From Apoderus coryli (taxonomy: Eukaryota; Arthropoda; Insecta; Coleoptera; Attelabidae), in assembly GCA_911728435.2 (NCBI GenBank), contig OU452199.1, forward strand, positions 4,226,860 through 4,290,859: a stretch of 64,000 nucleotides of DNA, read 5' to 3'. The notes beneath the pieces are model-generated. The model was not told the origin of the DNA. It did no database searches and saw only the letters and a program-made list of their open reading frames with translations. This document shows positions 57,024-64,000 of this stretch, in pieces. The position numbers were made by a program, and so were the translations under genes. Positions within the stretch are counted from its first letter, which is position 1. Every line of letters starts with the position of its first letter.

Positions 57024-57064
57024 ACCACTGATGATGCGGCCCGGAGCTGCGAAACATGTATGGT
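57024..57064 (+). ncRNA. Hammerhead ribozyme candidate, right arm (plus)
   Basis: ACCA (57024-57027), CTGATGA (57028-57034), U, stem II GCGGC-CCGGA-GCTGC, GAAA, AC-AT-GT as stem III, A at the predicted cleavage position (57060), then TGGT pairing back to ACCA. The invariant core is complete. Same architecture and the same extra U as the other candidates. Confidence 0.62.
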
Positions 57065-57439
57065 GACAAATGTAATTTGTTGAGGATGTTTATTAAATTT
57101 ATTGTGTGGAGGTCGACTTTTATTTCAAGAATATTTAATTATTCTACTCCACTTCGATATGGACTACTTCTTTCGAATAAAATAAGTAGTTCAAGAGTTA
57201 ACAGATTTAACCGTGCAAGATCGAGAGTTGGTTAAATTAGACAAAAGTTGCGGTTTTTGATGCCTATTTAAAATCTCTTTACTGTGTAGACAAATTATTT
57301 TTAGCTTTGGAAGTACAGGGCGATTTGTGAAAAATAATATTTTATTAAATATTTCGAAAACTGTTGATTTTCGAGAGTAAGTTTGACAGGTCAATGGCTC
57401 TCACTTCTAATATGTCTATAACATGGTACTTTCAACATA

Positions 57440-57680
57440 TACACGTCTTAACGTTTCGTTTTGCAGCTGCCACCATCAACTTTGTCATCAATGATTTTTC
57501 CTTAATACACACCTGCATTATTTTCTTGCTTAGATAAAATACGAAATGTGTTACCTTTAAATACTTTATTTTCGCTCAGCAAAAAATAATGCAGGTCTCT
57601 ATCACGGAAAAGTCATTGATGATGACTACTATCGAATCGAAACGTCGAGATCATACTTGAGTTATAGGTACCTTATTTTA
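57440..57680. repeat. Inverted-repeat fragment with degenerate hammerhead words
   Basis: GTCATCAATGA / TCATTGATGAC and TGCATTATTTT / AAAATAATGCA pairs make a fold-back of about 240 bp. It holds ATTGATGATG...TCGAAACGTC and its mirror, like the hammerhead core but with TTGATGA in place of CTGATGA and poor stem II pairing. Probably a decayed relative of the other ribozyme-bearing elements. Confidence 0.4.
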
Positions 57681-57846
57681 AGGGTAGTGACAAACCATTT
57701 TAGAAAACAAAATAAAATATGCAGGTCCGAATTAAAATTCCTTGGAACACAGGCCCGTAACGGCATCACTGCGCCCCTGTAGATATAGTTTTTGTATTTT
57801 GACGTACTGTAATTGTTTTGTACAAAACGTAGTCAATAAAGATTGT

Positions 57847-57955
57847 TATTATTATGATTTCGGGAGTGCCTTAATTCTGTGGCCTATTAGATGAACACGA
57901 TTTTTGAGATGTCCCCATAGAAAGAACTCTAAAGGATTGAAATCAAAGTTTCAAC
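57847..57955 (-). pseudogene. Fragment of an IS630-like transposase C-terminus
   Basis: Shares over 80 bp with 60034-60150 (GATTTTTGAGATGTCCCCAT, then AACTCTAAAGGATT). On the minus strand it encodes the PLEFFLWGHLKNR-type end of the DDE domain. It is adjacent to an AATAAAGATTGTTATTATTATG tail. Isolated fragment. Confidence 0.5.
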
Positions 57956-58565
57956 AATAAATAAATAACTACGCTTTGTTTTCATTTTCTAAAACGGTCT
58001 AGGGCGTCAGAGAAATATTACCATTGACGTGCGATATCGTCAAATAGCAAGCAGATAATAATCATTAAGATCATATCCAACAATCATCACTCGCCACAGT
58101 GGATCAGTTAAGAACCTACTGAAGACAAATTTAAGTATTTTTTTACGGGTTCTTAAATACTCGAGTCTGCAGATCACTTAAATCTTATAGTTGGCGACAT
58201 CTACAAAATATTTTTTAAGTTTTAGGTATCGATTTTCTTAGTGTACCAAGTATTTACTTCTGTGTTTCCAGTAGGGTTGCCAGATATATTAATTTCAAAA
58301 ATAGGTTAGCCCATATACAATTATATGAGACTGAATAAAGATATATGAGAATTTTAATGTACTGTAAAATACCTACATTTTTGAATGAATACAAATTGAA
58401 AAATAAACTCTTTATTCTATTTTTAGGTAGATATTATTAAACATTAATTTCATTGAATATTATGTATGTATCTGTATCATGTATCTACACAAAATAATGT
58501 CACTATTAAACCAAACTGAAATCTTGAATTATGTAATACAAAGAAATGATGAGATAGGAAGACAG

Positions 58566-59850
58566 TTATTATTATTATTATTAGCCGTCAAACAGTAAAC
58601 TGTAAAACCGATGAAACTGTTGCTCAGTTCCTAATTTGAGGTTTTTGAAATATTGATGTCATCCTCACTAATCTTCTATAGCGAGTAGTGGACCAACTGA
58701 TCGCCATGGTCCTCCATGAAATTGAGACAGGCTGGAGCCTGTTCTTAAAGCTGTCAACCGTTTGCGCCATTATCACCTCTTCAGGTAATGAATTCCATGC
58801 ATATACAACTCTGTTTGTTATAAAATTCTTCCCAGGAAGTCTAGCACATCTCTCCTTGTCAAGTTTCTTACTATTGCCACGCAGATTAGGATTTCTAGCA
58901 GGATGAAATACATCGAGATTCACCGAGTAATAGCCACTAAGTATCTTGTATGTTTGAATTAGATCGCCTCGTTGTCGTCGATCATAAAGACATGTCAAAT
59001 TTAAAAGCCTCAATCGCTCCTCATATGGTATATGGCTAAGTGCATGAGGTAGCTTAGTGAATCTCCTCTGAACCCTTTCCAATGCCTCTATGTCCTTAAT
59101 GAAGTAGGGGGACCAAACGCTGTTGGCATATTCCAATAGTGGTCTGACATACGATTTATACAATTGCAATATTAGAGAGTTTGATCTCGATTTGAAAGCT
59201 ATCTGTATCAGATACCACAGTCTAGCTTTCTTCACTGTGGCGGAAATATGGGCCTCCCACTTCAAATTCGCTGTTACTATGACACCATGATCCTTCTGCT
59301 GATTTACAGATTTAACGGCATTTCCATTGATGAAATATGGAGTCCTGGGATTATTAGCTCCGATGTGTAGTACCTGACACTTCTCCAAATTCAAGTTCAT
59401 CAACCAAACCGCCGACCAGAACACTACCCCATCAATGTCGATCTGGAATTCATTATATCGTCTCGCAGTGGGTTACAAAACAATTTGGTGTCATCAGCAA
59501 AGAAGCTCATGTTTGACGTGATGGTTCTTGTTAAGTCTGATATATATGTCAGAAAAAGCAATGGCCCCAGTACAGACCCCTGCGGGACACCAATCAAGAC
59601 CCGCAATTTAGCGGATAATGCACCATTCGCTCTAACTTGGAAAATTATTTTTGTAAGAAACATCTCAATCCACTTCAGGAGTGCCCCCCGCACGCCGTAA
59701 TGCCCCAATTTCAGCAACAAACGAGCAAATGGTACTCTGTCGAATGCTTTCTCAAAATCCAGATACAACACATCCGTAGGCTGACCAACATCATTATGGC
59801 TGGTCCACACATTGAGGCACTCCAGAAGATTCGACTCCACCTTTTAACAA
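58566..59850 (-). mobile_element. CR1-type non-LTR retroelement, 5'-truncated
   Basis: On the minus strand, 59840-59424 encodes the RT core (VLYLDFEKAFDRVPFARLLL, VPQGSVLGPLLFLTYISDL, SFFADDTKLF). After a frameshift near 59424, 59424-58624 encodes LNLEKCQVLHIG, YKSYVRPLLEYANSVWSP, LERVQRRFTKL, YEERLRLLNLTCLYDRRQRG and FITNRVVYAWNSLPEEV. This block series is characteristic of the CR1 group. The 3' end is a (TAA)n tract at 58568-58582 in minus orientation. About 405 codons are nearly open with a single shift, so this is one of the youngest retroelements here. Confidence 0.87.
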
Positions 59851-60033
59851 TTAATTTGTATTTCAAAGAACTGCGGCAATCTGATAATAATTTTTCTGTC
59901 TGTTAAAACGTAACCATAAAAGTCATTACAGCAGGAAATATCAAAATTTAGTGTTACGCTAAGTTCCTTTTTGATCTTGCCTCAGTTCACTTGTTTGATA
60001 TTATAGAAAAAAATCCTTTCTATATATGTTATT

Positions 60034-60276
60034 ATTATGATTTCGGGAGTGATCTTGAATGCGGTGCCTTAATTCTGTGGCCTATTACGTGAGCACGATT
60101 TTTGAGATGTCCCCATAGAAAAAACTCTAAAGGATTCAAATCGGGAGGTCTCGCTTTGTGGCTGAACCATAACAAGGTGTATAGGCGGATTCTAGGTCCA
60201 TTGGACAGTAGTTATAACGATTAACGTAGGTGTAAAACTAAAACCTGCCATACTTTACGGACACCGTGTATAAGTA
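60034..60276 (-). pseudogene. IS630-like transposase C-terminus with terminal repeat
   Basis: The minus strand 60150-60040 encodes RPPDLNPLEFFLWGHLKNRA, the motif around the last catalytic region of transposases with a DUF4817 HTH. The adjoining CCATACTTTACGGACACCGT at about 60248-60267 looks like a terminal inverted repeat. The N-terminal HTH remnant of the same group is at 55861-56109, and a second C-terminal fragment at 57847. Confidence 0.55.
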
Positions 60277-61001
60277 TAAAATTGTTATTGAGAGTTTTGT
60301 TTTTGATTTTCAAAAATTGCCACAGTCGACCACAGTCAATCACATGTACCTCATAATATAATGATAACTTGAAATACAATAGTGATAACGACGCATTTTC
60401 TTATCGAAATTAAAATAGAGGTTAACTACCATTTCTTTTAATAATAAGAAATAATATTGTTGAAATGTGACTTAGTATCGGCGTAAATTAAATACTCAAT
60501 ACGCACTCGGTTAGACAGGAATAATTATTGAACAATTTTAAGAGTTATATAAGTTAGGTGTGAATGAAAACTCTACCGTAATAGGTATAGATGCCTAAGC
60601 AAAGTACTGTAAAGTAAAAAAATAGGTACCTATACTTAATATGAATAGTGAAAGTATTGCTGATATTGTATATTTGAGTAGAAACGTGGTTAAGACTAAT
60701 AGAAACATAAACATGTCTTGTGATAAGGTATGTGTAATTTTATATTTACTTAGTTCTTTTTATTTGATGCAATATAAACAATAATTATGCCTAGTTAGAG
60801 GAGTAGTAAGTTTTACAAGTTCCTAGGTATTTATACAGAGTAAGTATAAAGTGTGGAAACCCCTGTATATTTCTGAAAATAATCGTAATTTTGAAAAAAA
60901 AATTTAAATAGAAGTTATTTGGTATAATTTTTGGCACAACCTTTTATATAGCGTTAGCCATAGAATAATGTTTATGTACTGAACTAGGGATATTGGAAAA
61001 A

Positions 61002-61090
61002 TATCGATATATCGAATATATGATATTTTCCCTCAAAATATCGATATATATTGTCGATATTTGCTTTAACGATATATCGAAATATCGATA
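61002..61090. repeat. Cluster of TATCGATA palindromes
   Basis: Perfect TATCGATA at 61002-61009, 61039-61046 and 61083-61090, with further near-copies (CGATATATCG, TATCGATT). TATCGATA is the DREF/BEAF-type element of insect promoters and boundaries. Equally, this could be the AT-rich end of a MITE. Confidence 0.45.
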
Positions 61091-61372
61091 TTAAAATACA
61101 GCTATCGATTGCGATATTTTTTAAAATTATTGATATACCTACATGTAGGCTTTTTTGTCGTTGTCTAGGGGTTAAAACACGTGACGTCTCAAAAAATGAT
61201 TTAATCCAATACAAAATACAACGTAAAAATGAGAATTAAATATGACAACTCGGTAAGAATAATTTAATTAACTCACGGAACAATAAAATTAAGAAATAGC
61301 TAACGCACTTAGGTATATTGAATTTGAAAAATTGAAATTGTCCCGTTCTTCGTCAAACGTCAAAAACCCGAA

Positions 61373-61411
61373 TGACGTCGAATTCCATTATTGTAATGAC
61401 GTCGCACGTCA
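61373..61411. promoter_or_regulatory. Two TGACGTC (CRE-like) sites
   Basis: TGACGTC at 61373-61379 and 61397-61403, 24 bp apart (about two helical turns), followed by ACGTCA at 61406-61411. These match CREB/ATF half or full sites. No gene start is visible beside them, so the function is open. Confidence 0.3.
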
Positions 61412-61888
61412 TATGCTCTGTAGGGAGCGGCACAAATTAATTATATACGAAATAAATTAAATAATTAAGTAATTATACTTTTAAGATGAAAAATTCCTAC
61501 ATACATAATTCCCTATATTTCATTTCTGCTTTGCCCCCAAAAACAATGAAAGGTTCTTTTACCGTTTTACTAATAGTCGATAAACAAAAAATCGACATAA
61601 CCCCCATAACCTATTCCATAACTAGCCTAGTAACCATCTTTTCTTCTTCGCACTTTGCTTTTTGATGTTTACCCAACACAGCGGCGCCTATAGTAAGCAA
61701 GATTAATATGTAGCGGTTGACATTTGTCAACTACCACAAATAGGGTATTCCCTAACTATCTTTTAGACCACATTTTCATTTATGTGGTGTCTAGTATCAT
61801 TGTCTAAAGACTAGTATTTAGGTAGTTATTTGAAATATATGTAATACAATTTTCGAAATCAAATGTTTGTTTTTTTATTTAGAATATA

Positions 61889-63412
61889 CACTATTGGACA
61901 AAAGTAGAGCAACAAAGTGCTTTTATTTCTTTGAATTTGAAAAACTATTTAAATATTATTGTAATCCCCAGTTAATTTTAATGAAATATTATCCCCAATA
62001 TTAGTAATATTTCACAATATTTTGGCACACTTTAAACGGAATGCAGTTACAGAAATATTTATAATTATAAAGATCGACGAAATGAAGTGCGAAAAAAGTA
62101 AAGCAACAAATTGTGTCAACAGTATTTTATTTTACATATTACGATTAAAAAACATTAAACACATTTATTAATTAAAAGAGCTAGAAGTATTATGTTAATA
62201 ATTAATAGAATATCCATTATTATTTATTAGTTGGCAGCAACGTCGCAGCATTGAAGCAATCAATTTTTGGACAGTATTTTCCAAACTCCATTGATTTTAT
62301 TTACCAATGATGGTATATTTGTGAATACTTGTGTACGAATTCCACGCTCAACTTCTTCACATAGATTTTAAATAAAATAAAAGGTCTGAGGATATAGTGC
62401 CGCTCACTACAAAACCAGAACGTTATTTTCTTGAAACCACTCTTGAACAATTCGGAAGTGTTTTCGATCGTTATCCTATTAGAAAATAAAAGGCCACGGC
62501 ATTTCCCACTCTGCATAAGGCAACATTACATTTTGCATTAGATCTCTATAGACAAATCGATCCATGGTGTCATTAATGAAGTTTAAAGGACCCACCCCAT
62601 TCCATGAGAAACAACCCCATGGAAAACACTGCCTTTACCTGTGGCTGTAACGTATTTGGGATGAAACATTGGATTGATTGGCCATCTTATATGCTTCATT
62701 CTATCAGAATTGGAAATTTTATAACGCGTTTCATCGCTAAATAACACTTTCTGCCAATCGTCTACTGTCCAATTTAAATGTCCACGTGCAAATTCAAAAA
62801 TTCAAGCCTAGCCACTCCATTTCTTGCCGAAATAAGCGGCTTTTTCGCCGGGCGTCTAGAAAATAACTTTGCGTCTACCAACCCTCGTTGAACTGTCCAT
62901 AGACTATCCTCAATTTCGGGAATTTCAGCAATTATTCTAGGTGCAGACATCCAAGGATCGTTTTGGGAAATTCTTTTAATGCGTCTGTCTGTCCTAGTTG
63001 TTGTAAAAACAATTGGACTTGTATTGTATTGTTACAAGTGTGCAATCACCTCTCTCTGTTTTAATTCTTTCGAAATTGGAATACCTCTTGGCATCCAGCA
63101 CAGAAATATTAATTAAACATAAAATAAAGTCAGCAAAAATATTTTAACCTCTACTGTGCTAAAACCTTTCTTTTTTAGGCAAATATTAAAATGTTGCTTT
63201 ACTTTTGACGCATTACAATATTGTATTAAAAGTTTACGTCAATATCAGTTCATTTGTTTTGATTGTTGGAAAAAGCTGTTGCCGTCGATAATAGCAGCCT
63301 ACGTTGATATTTAAGACACGACGTATTTAAATACGATATCATGCATTTAATATTATAAAATCGAGATATGTCTAATTTTTCGAAAGTGTTGCTCTACTTT
63401 TGTCCAATAGTG
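61889..63412 (-). mobile_element. Tc1-like transposon, copy 2 (opposite orientation)
   Basis: 1524 bp flanked by TA (61887-61888, 63413-63414), with the same ends as copy 1. The minus-strand relic starts at 63094. It retains the FSDET block with the first catalytic Asp (about 62735) that copy 1 lost, but carries the same stop after IAHL and the same pair of stops before the NDPKH-like block (about 62475). Its sequence is very close to copy 1 apart from indels. Confidence 0.9.
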
Positions 63413-63433
63413 TATATCAACAAAATATACTGA

Positions 63434-63624
63434 AAATGCTTAAAAACCAAATAGAAATGAACATACTTGGCAGGTTTAATGCAGGCAGTATTGCCCTTTT
63501 TGAGAGTTTGATTATGTCCAAAATCTTATGGTATAAAATGCTCCGAACAAACCCTACAATTGTTGTAGATCTTCTCTGCTGTCATTTCAGTAATGAAACG
63601 TTTGTTTCCACATAAACTAACCCA
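63434..63624 (-). pseudogene. THAP-domain exon 2 remnant
   Basis: After a TTTTTCATCAG acceptor, the minus strand encodes WVSLCGNKRF, then NNCRVCSEHFIP. These are the Trp and the C-x2-H half of a THAP zinc finger, in the usual position for a second exon. A TAA follows directly; in the same frame DFGHNQTLKKGNTACIKP continues. The Tc1 copy 2 end lies about 20 bp downstream, so the insertion cut this gene or its intron. Confidence 0.55.
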
Positions 63625-63940
63625 CTGATGAAAAAGTAGCACTACATAAAGTATATAATATAGTTTATAATAATTAAAACACTTCCCACAAAAACTGATG
63701 ACAATATTTATTTGTTGTAATTTATTGATTGTTATTGACAAGACAACTACTGTCAAAAAAACTTGACTAACGCGCCTCTAGCGGCTTGGAAACAAGCTTT
63801 TTATAAACACAATTCTACGATTTAAAGAGCGCACACCATGGCGTTAACAGCTTTGTTGCTATGGCAACCAACTTTGTTTTTTTTTAAATGATCATATGAT
63901 TGTAGTTTGACTAAAATATATCCTAACGTTTTTCTCTTAG

Positions 63941-64000
63941 ATGGACAATAAGGCATTCAAAGGCACCGACACAGGCACAGAATTGACGAAAGTAGTGACG
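63941..64000 (+). CDS. Possible 5' part of an exon cut by the window edge
   Basis: A good acceptor (AACGTTTTTCTCTTAG, ending 63940) is followed by the single open frame MDNKAFKGTDTGTELTKVVT to the end of the window; the other two frames stop quickly. The composition is less AT-rich than the surroundings. I do not recognise the protein. Confidence 0.35.
   Translation, partial: MDNKAFKGTDTGTELTKVVT

Larger units (their letters stand above)
56411..57137. mobile_element. Fold-back element with a hammerhead motif in each arm
   Basis: Arms of about 215-230 nt (56411-56640 and 56925-57137) are mirror images. They share AAAGTCGACCTCCACACAAT, AACATCCTCAACAAATTACA and AAAATAATATGTACTAACTA blocks or their complements. 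Each arm contains one hammerhead fold, minus strand at the left and plus strand at the right, so both point outward. The 280-nt centre is AT-rich and non-coding. The AAAAATAATATGTACTA part is the outer half of the arm. Confidence 0.75.

Noticed and set aside
59480..59520. CTGATGA on the minus strand in the CR1-type element
   Set aside because: It is the FADDTK active-site coding sequence of the RT; no hammerhead stems are present.
63604..63645. CTGATGA at 63625 as a further hammerhead core
   Set aside because: No GAAA follows at a suitable distance and no stem forms. The sequence is the complement of the THAP exon's splice acceptor.
1..64000. CRISPR arrays, operons or bacterial promoters
   Set aside because: The window is eukaryotic (GT-AG introns, poly(A) signals, insect transposons). 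The only regular array is the 173-bp satellite with no spacer structure.

Overview
The window is nuclear DNA of an insect. It is AT-rich and intron-containing, and most of it is mobile-element debris (mariner, Tc1, pogo, hAT, Crypton, CR1/Jockey/R1-type retroelements, fold-back elements). The Hsp70 and DHTKD1 proteins are insect-like; I cannot fix the order (a beetle or hemipteran is plausible).

Only two genes look intact. At 3.3-5.65 kb lies an intronless, heat-inducible cytosolic Hsp70 (+) with heat-shock elements, TATA box and poly(A) signal. At 7.95-20.3 kb lies a 17-exon gene (+) whose exons I joined by hand. It gives one uninterrupted 924-codon reading frame for DHTKD1, the mitochondrial 2-oxoadipate dehydrogenase E1. 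Its introns hold much of the mobile DNA: a hAT-like element packed with a 173-bp satellite (intron 12), a 0.6-kb fold-back (intron 13), and two tandem mariners plus a tRNA-like sequence (intron 15).

The remainder, 20.3-64 kb, is accessory. In order: a fold-back element with a hammerhead-ribozyme motif (21.7-22.4 kb); a 1.7-kb long-inverted-repeat element with a fragment of a CXC-type protein (23.2-24.8); a 1.26-kb inverted-repeat element with a nested palindrome (25.0-26.2); two nested non-LTR retroelements (26.9-28.3); THAP-domain remnants (29.7 and 33.5); a hAT element with a perfect 8-bp duplication (35.3-37.7); an R1-type reverse transcriptase (39.7-40.7); a pogo-like transposon (41.4-42.9); a Crypton tyrosine recombinase (44.4-45.5); a second hammerhead element (45.7-46.5); a mariner (46.8-48.0); a Jockey-type retroelement (49.4-50.9); a Tc1 element (51.8-53.3); a long-TIR element with a transposase HTH remnant (55.6-56.4); a third hammerhead element with one ribozyme in each arm (56.4-57.1); a CR1-type element (58.6-59.8); and a second, oppositely oriented Tc1 copy (61.9-63.4) beside a THAP exon. 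A possible exon of a further gene begins at the right edge.

The most unusual feature is a set of four hammerhead-like folds in three independent inverted-repeat elements. In two of these the opposite arm starts within about 4-12 nt of the predicted self-cleavage site. This fits the Penelope-like/retrozyme type of element, but no reverse transcriptase of that type is present here.
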